DNA of 64,000 nucleotides from Amoebophrya sp. A120 (lineage: Eukaryota > Sar > Dinophyceae > Syndiniales > Amoebophryaceae): NCBI GenBank assembly GCA_905178155.1, contig CAJINV010000002.1:2200922-2264921 (forward strand), given 5' to 3'. The position numbers and the translations under genes are program-made. Under the pieces are notes generated by a model. The model made no database searches, was not told the origin of the DNA, and was given only the letters and a program-made list of their open reading frames with translations. Shown here piece after piece: positions 24,318 to 35,667 of this stretch (position 1 is the first letter of the stretch; each line of letters opens with the position of its first letter).

Positions 24318-27300
24318 TTATCCAAACAACCCGCCGAGCAAGCTCTCATCGCGTTGGTCGAATCCCCCTCGGGTAAAGTATTCCTCACTCAGAAACAGTG
24401 CACAAGCAATCAGCAACCCCTTGTGTGCGACGTCTCCAATCGCTCCGAATTCCACCTCGTACAGGCCCGCGTTTTTGCGAGGAAAAATCCCCCCTCCCCA
24501 TACCCAAACGGGATACTTCTGAAAATTTGTGATGCTGATTTGAGGCCACATCACATCGTCCCTGTATTGCAAGAAGGCAGATCAAAAAACCCCGCCGCGT
24601 TCTGCAGGCAGTCTGTGCTGCTGTATGGCGTGCGGAGGATATGCCTGCCTTGCTAGGCGGCTACACCAAAACGCCCCTACTCCGGCTTTGTATCTGCCTG
24701 CGGTCTTCTACTGCAAAAGAACAAATCCGATTTGTGTACACAAATCCCGCATCACAGATTTCTATCTCGATATGCAAGGGAACAAGGGGAGATTTTTCCT
24801 TTTGATAAGCGTCACCGGCGATCCAATCCCGCAGGAACCCGCCCCAGTGCTTGCGAATTTCCGCTACTTTTGAGCCCCGCGCGGTCCGGCCGGCGCCGCC
24901 GTCCGGGAGTAATTCGAACACGTCAAAGACCACCTTGTTGCACGGCCCGCAGGGACACCGGCAAATCAACCCGCACTGACACGAATCACCGTGAACTTCG
25001 AAAATCGGCCGCCGAGTAGCGTCGAGAATCACGTAGTGTATCAAATGCGAAAATATCGTGCTCGTATTGCAGCAGTCATGCATCACAAATCTTTTTCTTA
25101 AGGTCAATCCGCATTACAAATTTCATTTCTCATGCTGAGGAGATTTGTAATGCATTCATACGACGAGTACGATTACGATACTTTTGCAACTCATATAGTG
25201 CATGCCGCAGCAATTGAATGGGTTTTCGATGTATCCTGCGGTCGTGTTCAAATGTAAATCCACCAATTCAATCTCCGGCCGACAGAAGCAGCAAATCGCG
25301 CACGCGGTCGGCTTTTTGAAGTACAAGTAGGGAATCAGCGTGGAGTTCCACGGGTTTGGGTCCTGGTACCCGCCCAATGTCGGAATGGTGGTTTGTTGTC
25401 GCCCCTGCATCTGCATTGTAGTACTTGATGTGCCTGAGCCTGGCATGACTCTACCAGCTGGCAGAACTCCAGCTCCTCCGGTGGTTCCACCGAACTATCC
25501 TAAGCAAAAACGTCCCCACCCCATAGTCAAGTTGGGGATCTAGCAACACAAATCTTCAAGTTTTGGGAGCTGTGCATGACAACTTTCTCTTTGCAATGTA
25601 GTGCTAGTTGGCAAGGCACGCCGCATTGCAAATTTTCTCATCTTCCTGTTTTCTGCATTACAAATTCCAAAACACGATTGAAAATGCCTCTCATGGAGCT
25701 GCGCATTACAAATGTTCCTGTCATTGCGCACTCGCATGACAACTCTGGTGTGGGGACGATTTTCCACAGGATACGAACAGGGAAATAGTCATCTCGTACC
25801 CCCTGACGCCAGCCGGGCAACACTGTCTCTCGAGGCACGTTGATCTCTCGTGCGCATACATCACGGTCTCGGTTGTGGTTACCGGGTTGACATCGGTTTG
25901 TCCTGCCATGCCAGATGAGGGCTGCGGTGCCATGCCTGCTATGGGCGGGAAGGGAGGACCAGGACCACCTCCGCCCCCGACGATTATCCACGAAAAAAAC
26001 TGTAGCCTTAGTGTAACTTTCTTTGGCTGCCAGCGTTACAAATTTGCTCTACCATGATAGAGAAAACCTGTCATGCGTGACTTGTGAGGGAAAACACACA
26101 GGAAAAGAGGACTTCATGGCTGTCCCTGTCCGGCATGACAGGTGTATTAACTCTGTTGCATGTTCTGCATATACAGAACTACACTTAGACTTAAGTACAC
26201 AGTTTTTTCTTGCATAGCGATCGCGCCTGGAATAACCGTCCGAGTCGTCTCAATTTGGTACTGGTTCGCCCGCTATGAGGGTGCACAAGAACTCCCCCTC
26301 GTTCTCATTTCTCATGCAAAAAAATCCTTCCCTTGATGTATCACTATTATGCAAGACAGATTCCGGAACCCCACACAGTAATACACTAGGCCCATGAATT
26401 TGCCACCCATGCACAGGCTCTACGTGTGCTGGTGTTTGCATTGCTGTTGGTTCATGCAATACAAATGAGGGGGAGAGGGAACTGTGCACTGTCATACCCG
26501 CTCCCAGCCGAAAAAAATTTGCGACAGCCGGATCTTCTCGCGGATTGTGATTTTTTGCATATCAAATGCAAAAATGTCTGGGTCTGGAAGATTGCGAGAT
26601 TTGTCATGCTTGTCTGGCATGACCAAAAAAATTGTGATGCGTGTCCGAGAAGAGACCCTTTCGCATGTCATGCAAAAACGCAGTCTGTCATGCGAAAAAC
26701 GCAACACAAAGAAGCGCAGATATTTCTCATGCTTGGCTGTGCATTACAGAGCATTCATTATTCCGAGCGCAGCATTACAAGTTTCCAGACCCAGACATTT
26801 TTGCAATCCATATTGCAGGGAACTGAGCAATTGGTAGCCGACATTGGCCTGCGGGTTCATTTGCTATCGTACGAAAAAAGTGTTACAGTTACATATTTCT
26901 AGGCAATTCAGCAACACAAATTTCTCTGCATGAGAGAGAAAACTTGTAATGCAGAAATCCTACGGGGAAACACCTATGAAACGAGGCCCCTATGCATATC
27001 CGGCATGACAGAGCTTGTCTGTCTTGCTTGGCCTGCAACACAATGTGTTGTAACTGTAACACTTTTTTCTTGCGATATTTGCGGTTGCTGATGTACTATC
27101 ATGTTTCTGTTCTGGATCGACGTAGTTGGTTTTATCAAATGCAAATATCCCTGGAAGATGTCTGGAAGATTACAAGACTTCTCATGCAGGTTCAACATGA
27201 CACATGAGGTCAAGGTCTGCAATGCAGGATCTTCTAGCATGACAGATTCTACTGTGAGATCTTATTTACCATGCCTATCCTGTCGATGAGAAACTCACTC

Positions 27301-27803
27301 CCAACTTGGTCAAAAATGGACGGCTGCTACTTTTGGTAATCATGCAACACAAATTTTTGCATCCCCCAGATTTAGCATGACAAGCTGCATTCTCCCAGAC
27401 ATCCAGAGGCATTTGCAGTCGTGCATAGGTTGCTGTAGTTGACCATTTGCTGTAGTGGGCACGATATTAAGTGCAAAAGTATCGCACTCGTATTGCCAGT
27501 CATGCATTACAAATTTTTTTCTCAAGGTGAATCCGCATTTACAAATTTTATTTCTCATGCTGAGGAAATCGAAATTTGTCACGCATCTATACGAATACGA
27601 TACTTTTGCAGTTCATACACGGCGACGCCCATCTGCTGCTGGTAGTTCTGCGCCAGCATCATTTGCTGCTGCATGGGCGCCGGCATGGGTGGGGCGGAGG
27701 GAAGAACGACAGGGTCGCCGTCGACCTGCGCCTGGCCCCCGGTAGAAGTCGCATGAAGATGCTGGCCCGGGGGCACAGCGTTCGATAGCAACGCCTGGTC
27801 CAT
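24318..27803 (-). CDS. Phospholipid scramblase family protein
   Basis: Ten exons: 27803-27618, 27459-27428, 27127-27078, 26859-26813, 26554-26497, 26268-26217, 25979-25774, 25490-25196, 25033-24808, 24467-24318. They join into 433 residues ending in TAA, with an in-frame TAG upstream of the ATG. The first 110 residues are Gln/Pro-rich, as in many scramblases. Then come the family landmarks: Phe-Phe-Gly-Trp-Glu then Asn-Gln-Tyr-Gln-Ile; Cys-rich patches (Arg-Gln-Cys-Cys-Pro; Cys-Ala-Ile-Cys-Cys-Phe-Cys; Cys-Gln-Cys...Cys-Pro-Cys); Lys-Val-Ala-Glu-Ile-Arg-Lys-His-Trp-Gly-Gly; and the C-terminal Tyr-Glu-Val-Glu-Phe followed by a hydrophobic helix (Lys-Gly-Leu-Leu-Ile-Ala-Cys-Ala-Leu-Phe). Family members sit at membranes and move phospholipids between leaflets, often under calcium control. 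All nine introns are introners; exons 2-6 are only 32-58 nt. Confidence 0.9.
24473..24807. mobile_element. Introner, family E (diverged)
   Basis: Left end reads TTTTGCGAGGAAAAATC, right end complement of TATCAAAAGGAAAAATC; flanks CGCGT/AGCGT; 335 bp. Last intron of the scramblase gene; removal joins Gly-Asp-Ala to Gly-Leu-Tyr-Glu-Val, as the family requires. Confidence 0.88.
25039..25195. mobile_element. Introner, family B
   Basis: Left end TATCAAATGC is A-like but the rest of the TIR (GAAAATATCGTGCTCGTA) is B-type, a possible A/B chimera. Target duplication TAGTG exact; 157 bp; scramblase intron. Confidence 0.9.
25496..25773. mobile_element. Introner, family F
   Basis: TIR TATCCTAAGCAAAAACGTCC and complement; target duplication CGAAC exact; 278 bp; scramblase intron. 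Confidence 0.92.
25985..26216. mobile_element. Introner, family D
   Basis: TIR TATCCACGAAAAAAACTGTA and complement ending CTTGCATA; flanks ACGAT/GCGAT; 232 bp; scramblase intron. Confidence 0.89.
26274..26496. mobile_element. Introner, family H
   Basis: TIR TATGAGGGTGCACAAGAACT with complement (GTGCACTGTCATA end), CCCCCTC/GAGGGGG core; target duplication CCCGC exact; 223 bp; scramblase intron. Confidence 0.91.
26560..26812. mobile_element. Introner, family A
   Basis: Ends TATCAAATGC / GCAATCCATA; target duplication TTGCA exact; 253 bp. Reverse-complement twin of 24-279. Confidence 0.92.
26865..27077. mobile_element. Introner, family I
   Basis: TIR TATCGTACGAAAAAAGTGTT with GTTACAGTTAC core; target duplication TTTGC exact; 213 bp; scramblase intron. 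Only copy of its family here. Confidence 0.91.
27133..27427. mobile_element. Introner, family A (subfamily with GGATGTCTGG)
   Basis: Left TIR reads TATCAAATGCAAATATCCC then a duplicated CTGGAAGATGT; right end GCAGTCGTGCATA; flanks GGTTT/GGTTG; 295 bp; scramblase intron. Interior like 39111, 39770 and 47170. Confidence 0.87.
27465..27617. mobile_element. Introner, family B
   Basis: Ends TATTAAGTGC / GCAGTTCATA with B-type inner TIR; flanks CACGA/CACGG; 153 bp. First intron of the scramblase gene. Confidence 0.89.
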
Positions 27804-29070
27804 CCCTTGGCAGGCTTTGTCTTTGATGGAGGCAGGCAGGCTTTGCTCGAAGAACTACTTAACAAAGACAACGAACGACCATATTGTTCTCTTTAGTAGT
27901 ACTTAACACGGGAACAAAGGGCTTTTGTTGCCGAGGAAGAGACAGCACTACTGCGTCGCTACCCAGGTATTACTTAATCACCTGTATCAATTCTTTGTCT
28001 TTCTTCAACATAAGTGAAATATGATCAAAGGCGTTCTTGTGTCTACTCTCAGCTGATGGCTGCACGCGCGCAGGCTCAACAGCACAACTACGTACTTGGC
28101 TACACAAATAAATTCCCTCTCTTGTTTCCTTTGCGGGAAGTTCATCTCATGCTCATCGCTTAGACAACGTCCGGCAGCAATGAAGGATCTTGTTCGTCAA
28201 GCACGCACCACAGGCAAGCAATATAAAGAACGACCAAGACGAGCAACACAGATCGACCGCAATTGCGAGCGTCATCCGCCCCGCTCCAACCGGCTGCGAA
28301 TGCAGTCGTAGGACCTCCACGGGGCTCGTACTAAAATGTTTATTTTTCTCTCAAGAGACGAGGGGTGTTGGTGTTCGCATTCGTTCAAAAGACCTTTTTT
28401 TTGAGTAGTTTTACTGTTCCGGGAGACAACGCGATCATGAGTGGAGCGAGCTACAACCCCCGTCTCACGACTTCGAGGTGCTGCTTCTTTGAAACTTTGT
28501 GGAAAGCCGCGCAAGTAAGGGGGCTAGCTGCGCTTCGCGAATTTTACAAATGACATCGGTACCAACATGCTTCTTGTGACAATTGCAATTCCGAAGAGGA
28601 CAATAGCGAAAATAAATTAGGTTTTTTACTGGGGGCAGATAGGTTTGTTTAGTTGAAAGCGGTTTTCGAAGTTCCATGCTGTTCTCCTTCTCCATCCCGG
28701 GAAAGCAGCATGACAGATATTTCTTTTTCTCTTGGTCGTGGTATTTTCAAAATACAGATGCAGCAGCTGCATCCCATACTTTTTTACTCAACCCTGAGGT
28801 GCAGGCGGGTTCTCTTCATCTCGCAGTCTGCACACACCCTCGACAAACTCGCAAACCCTGTATGAAAATAAACAAGAATCTTTGAATTCCCCGCACGGCA
28901 CATCCACACCTGAGCGGCCTGACTTTTTGTTTTTGTCCACCCGCCGCATAAACAGTTCATCTATATCAACAACTCTCAAGTCAGATCTCTGTTCATCTTT
29001 TCACAGATGAAGATCATCCCGACAATTTTTATGCACAACCTCAACAATAAAAAAATCTTCGACAACAAAT
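27804..29070. other. Intergenic, scramblase to Cys-rich gene
   Basis: 1.27 kb of ordinary composition; only short, unrelated open frames. No introner ends seen. Confidence 0.5.
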
Positions 29071-32000
29071 CTAAATCGCCGAGGACAAAATAAATTCTTG
29101 AGTGCTTTTCTTCTTTGATAGCCCACGGCTGTCGTTGATATTTACGCAGCCCAGCTCGGTGGTCACGCCCGCGGTCTCGCACTCCGTAAACCCGCTAGGT
29201 GGTTTCGCCACACACTCACCCTTGACGAATTCGCACTCCTCGTCGGTGACGTGCTGGCACTGGCCCTCCGTTTTTGCGGCCGCGCAGGTACTAGCGGGCA
29301 CGGACACGATCGGGGAGGTTGCCGCGTGCACGCAGTGCTCCAGGTCGGAATCGAACACGCAGTCAGGAAAGTTGTCACAATTCCAGGGGTCCGTCCCTTC
29401 CTCGCAGGTGGCAGGGCCGGCAAGTGGTTGCGCAGCAGGAGCTACTACTTCTGTCTGGATCTCGCAGCGGCTCATAGTCTGGCTCCAGCTACACCCCGAA
29501 CCTGCGAAGTTGTCACAATCCCACGGCTCAGTCCCTTCCTCGCAGGTGGCGGGCCTGTCTTCGCACACGTTCCGAAAAGATCTCCACAGGCAGGGGCCGG
29601 GTCCGGTCCCGCTGCTGCCAATGGCGTTGCAGGCGGTGGCATTGTTGTACGAAGCACAGTCCACGGTGACGACTGGAGAAGCAACTACTGCCTGGTGGAT
29701 CTCGCAACGGCTCGTAGTCTGGTTCCAGCTACACCCCGAACCTGCGAAGTTGTCACAGTCCCCGGGTTCAGTCCCTTCCTCGCAGGTGGCGGGCCTGTCT
29801 TCGCACACGTTCCGAAAAGATCTCCACAGGCAGGGGCCGGGTCCGCTCCCGCTACTGCCAATGGCGTTGCAGGCGGTGGCATTGTTGTACGAAGCACAGT
29901 CCACGGTGACGACTGGAGAAGCAACTACTGCCTGGTGGATCTCGCAACGGCTCGTAGTCTGGTTCCAGCTACACCCCGAACCTGCGAAGTTGTCACAGTC
30001 CCCGGGTTCAGTCCCTTCCTCGCAGGTGGCGGGCCTGTCTTCGCACACGTTCAGTATGAGGTTCCACCGACAGGGGCCGGGTCCGCTCCCGCTGCTGCCA
30101 ATGGCGTTGCAGGCGGTTGTGTCGTTGTACGAAGCACAGTCCGACCGAATGTCGCCCTCCCACGCACAACGCTCCTCCTCGACCAGCAGCACACTATCCT
30201 GTGCAAAAGTATCGTACGCACAGTAATCACAGTCATGCAAGACAAATTTCTTTTTCAAGCTAAATCAGCATGAGAAATTCCATTTGTCACGCTGAGCTAA
30301 TTTGTATTGCAATACTACCAAATATAGCCGCCGGGGCGGGGGTAGTGAGGTCGTGGGCGTTTTTTTGCCGACCGCAGCCTTGGCCGCGGCTTTGCTTTTT
30401 ACGGGCTCGCCATACCACCGTGAGTAACGTTATGCCGCACGGTATGGCGGCCACTTGGGAAACGTCGCAAATTTTGCCACATTTCCAAAATTCCTTTCCG
30501 AAAGCCAGCCCCGATGCTATGGGGCCGATCCGGGTGCCACGGGGGGCGCCCCAAAAGCGAACAAAAACCGGGCCCATAGCATGCGGATTGGCTTTGCGCG
30601 TCTGGTGCGCTTTTTATTTTTCGCGTTTTTATCTTTCACGCCGGCGCTTTTTGCAAAGCTTCCCAGGCTCTAAAACCGGCGAAAAGGCGGCCGCTTTCGC
30701 GGCCGCCCAAAATGCTCCGAAATCGCGGCCGTGCCATGCTGTTTCGCTGTTCTGATTTTGGGCGCGTTTCTTGCGCGCCCCTTTTGGGGCGCCCCAAATC
30801 GCCAGAAACTAAGGCGGCGGGCGCCTCAGAAGGGCGCCCCTTTTGCCGGCTCCCCTGCGTCGTTTTATCAAGCGGGAATCGATAGTTTTCGACCAGGCTT
30901 TTTTGTTGGCAAAGCTCCGGCCGCTTGATAATTGAAAATCTTTTTCGTCAAAAAACACTCCCGCCCGCTTGAAAACTGCCGGTCGTTTTGCTGGCTGGGT
31001 GTCAAAAAAACTCCCCGGTTAGAACCGTTCGGTGACCTCACTACATACGAGTACGATACTTTTGCAATGCATACACGCATTGGTTCGTAAACGTCGCCCG
31101 CTCCTCTGTGGTGAAAATGGGGTACTGACCTGTGCCCGCCAAATACGCATCCTCCAGCGCCGTCCACTCGGCCGACCCCGGAGCCGGGGCGGATAAAGCG
31201 GCATTCCCCTCACAATTCGCGCTGTCCCCTCCGTCGCCCTGCGCACAAATTTTCCGCAGCGAGGCTTCCCAATAGTACTATGCATTTTTGCAAAAGAATC
31301 GTACGAGTACGAATCGCATGACAAATTTTATCAGGAAGAAAGTTGGAATTTGTAATGCAGATTTGGGTAGGAAACCAGATTTGTCATGCATACGTGCAAT
31401 TCATACGAGTACGATACTTTTGCACAGGATAAGTACCGGAAGGGCACGATTTCTGCGCAGTCTTCCGCGGAAAATCCGACCTTTGCCGCCTCGCACAGAT
31501 TGGGAAATTGCAGCTGGTCGCCTGGAAGCGTCGTGCTACTGTTGTTGCTGCCCGACGGCAGGTGCCGTCGAGAGCTGCAAACTCGCACCGGCGACTGGGG
31601 ACTGTCCGGGGGACAGGCTTGTTGTTCTTGGTCATAATTTGTTTCTACTCCTCCTGCTCCTCCCAGGGCGGTCGTGCCTCCACCTCCTCCAGGTCGTGGT
31701 GTTTCGGTCGTGAATCCCGTCGGCCGGGGCATGCTGGAGCTATTCCACGTGTCTCCGACGCACATGTAATTTGTAATATTACCCGACAAAGTTTGATCCT
31801 CATGATCTTCTGTCACATTCAATGACGTGAGTGTAGTTCTTTCCACTTCAACCCAGACACAGGCCCCTGTCTCCACGCACAAGGTTTCCGAAGCGATCGC
31901 GTCACAAGTCTCGTCGATGGGATGACACCTACTCATTTCTTCCATGTTGTTGAGATCTTCTTCGGATATTAAAAGCCATTCGCAGCCTCGTGCTGTTTCA

Positions 32001-32431
32001 CACCCTTCTTCGGTCGGAAAGAGCTTGGCGCACATGGTCGAGTTTTGTTGAAAATCGTCGGGCGGCAGACCTCCAGCTCCTGTACCGTATTCGGTATCAT
32101 CTTCCTCTTCGAGAAGGTCCTCGTCGAGCTTCTCCTCATCCGGTAATAACATGTCGCACAACCCTCCCACGCACCGCACCTTCTTCATTTTCTTGTGCAA
32201 CTTTTTCTGCTGCTGGACCTTCTGGTGAAGTTTGTGTTTGTGATTCATTTTACTTTTCAGGGTCAGCGACATAGCTGTACTAGAGGGGAAAAAGGGCCAG
32301 TACACAGCTGGGGTGGACGAGAGAAGAAGCTGCATTGCCGTGCAAGCTGCAGTGGAAGTACGGCGCTGCTGCGCAGAAGGTGCTCTTCTTGCTTTGGAAG
32401 TTGTCAGCAACATGATGCTGGAGCGGCACAT
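29071..32431 (-). CDS. Cys-rich repeat protein, probably secreted or surface
   Basis: Three exons, 32431-31432, 31273-31074 and 30189-29071, join in phase to 772 residues. An in-frame TAG lies two codons upstream of the ATG; a second Met at 32413 could be the start. The N-terminus has a hydrophobic stretch (Met-Gln-Leu-Leu-Leu to Trp-Pro-Phe-Phe) that may be a signal anchor, followed by a Lys/His-rich then an acidic segment. Most of the rest is short cysteine modules with a repeated pattern of Gly-Cys-x-Trp before a final Cys. The C-terminal half holds about three near-identical 80-residue units (DNA period 240 bp). I do not recognise the family; cell-surface or extracellular adhesion-type use is inference from the cysteine pattern. 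Both introns are family B introners, and the second carries a 721-bp insertion. Confidence 0.75.
29461..30160 (-). repeat. Three tandem 240-bp coding repeats
   Basis: Units begin near 29461, 29701 and 29941 with exact 240-bp spacing and only scattered differences. Each encodes an 80-residue Cys-rich module of the surface-type protein. The length keeps frame. Confidence 0.93.
30195..31073. mobile_element. Introner, family B, split by a nested insertion
   Basis: Left end TATCCTGTGCAAAAGTATCG at 30195, right end with GATACTTTTGCAATGCATA at 31073; flanks CACAC/CACGC. About 158 bp of B element surround a 721-bp insertion. Removing all 879 bp plus one target copy keeps frame in the Cys-rich gene, so the whole composite acts as an intron. 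Confidence 0.88.
30319..31039. mobile_element. GC-rich insertion nested in an introner
   Basis: Flanked by ACTAC on both sides (30314-30318, 31040-31044). GTAGTGAGGTC at 30342 pairs with its complement at 31034-31044. The interior is GC-rich with palindromes such as GGGGCGCCCC and GCGGCCGC. No credible gene. Whether the 5-bp repeat or the 11-bp inverted repeat marks the true end is open. Confidence 0.65.
31279..31431. mobile_element. Introner, family B
   Basis: Ends TATGCATTTTTGC / GCACAGGATA; target duplication AGTAC exact; 153 bp; first intron of the Cys-rich gene. Confidence 0.92.
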
Positions 32432-32646
32432 GGACTACCGTACAGAAGGCCAGGAAAAAATGATCTAGATCAATATGCTAGTCCTCTTGCGTTTCTCTGT
32501 GGCGTGAGTACTATGTTGTGCTACGATAGAGACAAATGCCAATGTAGTGAATTAGAGAGTGGGGTTACTTATATCTACTCCGCTGCGGGAAACCACGCAG
32601 GAACGGATTGCCTACGTTGAGGAAAACCAAAAAGTGAAGGACCCTG

Positions 32647-32707
32647 CTGTCGTGCTGAGGTAGTGCTGGTGGGGATCATGCTGATGTGAGCAACATAACA
32701 AGAACCC
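32647..32707 (+). repeat. 57-bp dispersed direct repeat, copy 1
   Basis: Contains GCTGAGGTAGTGCTGGTGG and, further on, GAGCAACATAACAAGAACCC. The same unit recurs at 33061 and 36088 in the same direction. Function unknown. Confidence 0.9.
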
Positions 32708-33060
32708 GTATTGCTGATTTAACTTGAGAAGGAACCCTGGCTGGCTGGCCAGGTTCTTTGCCGCGCCGTTTCCGCAGGTGCGGCCCTGTGGGCCCCGTCA
32801 AAAGCAGCCCCACCGCTTTGGGGGCGTAACTAGAAATAGAGTGGGGCGTAGCTAGAATGACGAGCAGCCGCCCGTAAGGCTCGCAACTTGGGGGGGGGGG
32901 TGCTCGCAAATTGGGAACAACCCGGAGGGCTCGCCCCCTCCCACGTTCTTTCTGTTTCCCGGAGCTTCTCCTGCTCCTGGGGCGTGGTGCGGGCCGCTTT
33001 CACGCCTTTACCTTACTTTCCCTACAAGGTCTCAGGCGCACGGAACGGCCCGGAGCCTGC

Positions 33061-33118
33061 TGTGCTGAGGTAGTGCTGGTGGGGATCATGCTGATGTGAG
33101 CAACATAACAAGAACCCT
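33061..33118 (+). repeat. 57-bp dispersed direct repeat, copy 2
   Basis: Identical core to copy 1; followed by CTCTG, as is copy 3. Confidence 0.92.
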
Positions 33119-34392
33119 CTGTTAGATCAAACGGCCCCGGGGCCTAATTCCGGTTCAAAACAGCTTCAAACTCATTTCAAACATTTTCGAAATTGCACTT
33201 TTTAGACTAGCATGAGCGGCCTGCTTGGACTTTCCGAAGGCCTCACCTCCCGCGGCATAGGATTCCGCTTGGGAACGCAGGAGAGCTCAACCTTCAGCCA
33301 GCAAAGAATCCTGCCAAGCAATGCGGAATCCCACCTAGGCTAAATTGGAACGACACACCGCCACGAATGTCCCCAGTCAAAGAACCCGAACCAGCACAGT
33401 GCCGGCGCCCCCCGCGGCCCTACGTAGGGAGTTCCCTAAAATAGAACCAACCATCCCTCTTGCATGCCGGCAACAAGGGTCCCCGGGAATCTCGTCGCGA
33501 GGGCCTACATGACTCTTCTACCTTAGCAAAACATCCGGGGCCCCACCTCTTCTTGAACAAACCACATACAGAGACGCAACGCGACAGACGTGGCCGTGCC
33601 TTGCTGCCTCCTAGCAGACCCACTAGAGCCCAATGCGCGAGCGGCCCAAGCCCAACGACCGCAACAAGCAAACTGGAGGCAGCCCGACAGGTCAAGCGCA
33701 ACGACAGGTCAAGCGCGTCCGCCGTTTGAAGTTGGTCCGAAAAATCCAATCCGGCGTTTGAAGTTGGCCGGACAAACCTAAATCCGCGACCTCAACCAAA
33801 TTCAGTCCAAAAAAGTCAGGGCCTGGATTCTAATATGGCGGATTTTTTTGGACTGTTTTCGGATTGACCTTGATTGCAGCCGGATTGCCTGTCGGACTGA
33901 AGTGGGTTGCCTGCCTTCGCAGTGCTGGTCGTCGGCTGCTAGAAAGAGCAACCCACGCCACCTGCTCTCGCTCGGCGCTCCAATGGCAGCCAACAAGCGC
34001 GCCGGCTCTTGCACCTTTGCAGGGGCGGAGGGTCGCAGGATTAGGCTTCTCCGACTGCGCTTTCCGCTTGCAGCAGCAGCAATAAGACCAGGCGCAGGAG
34101 CCAGGGAGGGCTGGCTTGGACGTTCGCAAGGCACTACTTGCCGCCCCTCCCTCGGTGGTCCGCCTCACGCCAAAAGCTGACGCGCATTTATATGGCGCAG
34201 GAGAAAGGGCTCTGCTGTGCCTTGACTGTGCTGTCGCTCACTAGCCCACCCTGGACGGAGCGGCGCTCGCTCTCATGGCTAAGCATCGCGAAAATGAACC
34301 GCGTTAACAATGCGGCCGCCATCATTTTTCTGCTTCCTTGTAGCTAGCCTTGCCCTATTTGGCGCCAGGGCGCGTCTATACATCTAAAGATA

Positions 34393-34464
34393 CTGTAAAA
34401 ATATTGGGTTTTAAGTTTAAGAATTAATTAATTCGTCCCCGGACTGTGTGTGTCGGGGCCGGCG
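34393..34464 (+). repeat. 72-bp inverted repeat, left arm
   Basis: Perfect reverse complement of 35962-36033. Outer part AT-rich (AATATTGGGTTTTAAG, then AATTAATTAATT), inner part with TGTGTGTGTCGGGGCC. Bounds a 1.64-kb block without a credible gene. Confidence 0.95.
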
Positions 34465-34709
34465 AAAGTTCCACGACCTGGTAAGCTTTTTGATATTTGA
34501 TCATTAGAATTGAAAACTTCGCCATACACGATGCCTGCGCATTTAGTTTTTTTTCACACATGTTTTCCCACGGACGAATTAATTTTCGATAGAACAAGGA
34601 GTGGCACGATACAGACACACAGGTGACTCAGAGACAGACACCCACACAAGATCCGTCGCGCAATCATTTGTCGACATACATGACGAACGGAGTTAATTTT
34701 TTCCTCATA

Positions 34710-34788
34710 CACACACTCCGGGAATTAATTAATTAACTTAGAAACTTAGAATCTAAGTAAATTAATTAATTCCGGGACTGTGTGTGTG
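34710..34788. repeat. Palindrome with AATTAATTAATT arms
   Basis: CCGGGAATTAATTAATT faces its complement around a CTTAGA...TCTAAG centre, flanked by CACACAC and GTGTGTG. A second, related palindrome lies at 35668-35728. Confidence 0.85.
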
Positions 34789-35074
34789 AAAAGTCAGTCT
34801 AGCCTCTTGGCGTTGTTTGCATACCCCGCTTGTAGCCACTACGCCCGCGCGGGCGCGCAGGCGATTGACGAGCGCCCGCCTGCGCACAGTACAGCGAAAA
34901 GCATGTCTGTGCGTGAAAGCTACAAAGGCCCGCACTTTACTAAGTAATTCCAAAAATGCCGCGCGCCGTCGACGTCATTCGCGTCGCATTGGGCCGATGC
35001 GGCCACCTCGTTCTATTCCTGCCGTGCACACTCGTCCACGGCAGCCCAGAGACATCCTGCGAGCGCGCGCCAGC

Positions 35075-35490
35075 CCGCCTTCTCCGCGCGCGCGCGCGCG
35101 ACGCAGGCCATCTGCCCGCGCGCGCACACAGGCTCGACCTCCTGTGTGTGCGCGCGGGCTATTCGCCCTGCGTGCGCGGCCCCAACCTTCTGCGCGTCTG
35201 CGCGCGCGCGAGCCCACCGCCTGCGAGCGCGCGCGGTACAGGAAGATTTCTGCGCACCCGGAGAGCATGAGGATGGTTGCGCGCGCGCGCGCGCGGTGCA
35301 CAGGACACGGCGACGGTTGCGAGCGCGCGGGGCATGTGGATGTCTGCATGCGCGCGCGCGCGATTGAGATTGCGCACTCGCACAGGGCATGAGGCTGTCT
35401 GCGCGTCCGCGCGCGCGATTGCGTGCGCGCACAGGACATGAAGATAAAGGCCGCAAGTGGGTGCGCGCGCGCGCGCGCGAAAGACCTAAA
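35075..35490. repeat. Alternating purine-pyrimidine (GC)n tracts
   Basis: Many separate runs of alternating G and C (near 35085, 35280, 35350 and 35465), mixed with GCGTGTGC-type steps. Such sequence favours left-handed Z-DNA. Open frames across it are composition artefacts. Confidence 0.8.
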
Positions 35491-35667
35491 ATTCTGCGCC
35501 CGTGCTCACACACACAAAAATCTGAGTGCGCCCGCAAAACTCACAGCCGTACGCGTTGGCTTTTGGGCCCGGCTCGGCCACACGAAAACGCGCCGCGTCA
35601 TTGTGCCTGGCGCGCTGAAAATGGGCGCCGAAGCTGCCAGTGCTCGCCCTGAAGCTGAACACAGAGG

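Noticed and set aside
29102-30273. Plus-strand frames of 374 and 340 codons
   Set aside because: They are antisense to the Cys-rich repeat gene; their own repeats mirror the 240-bp units.
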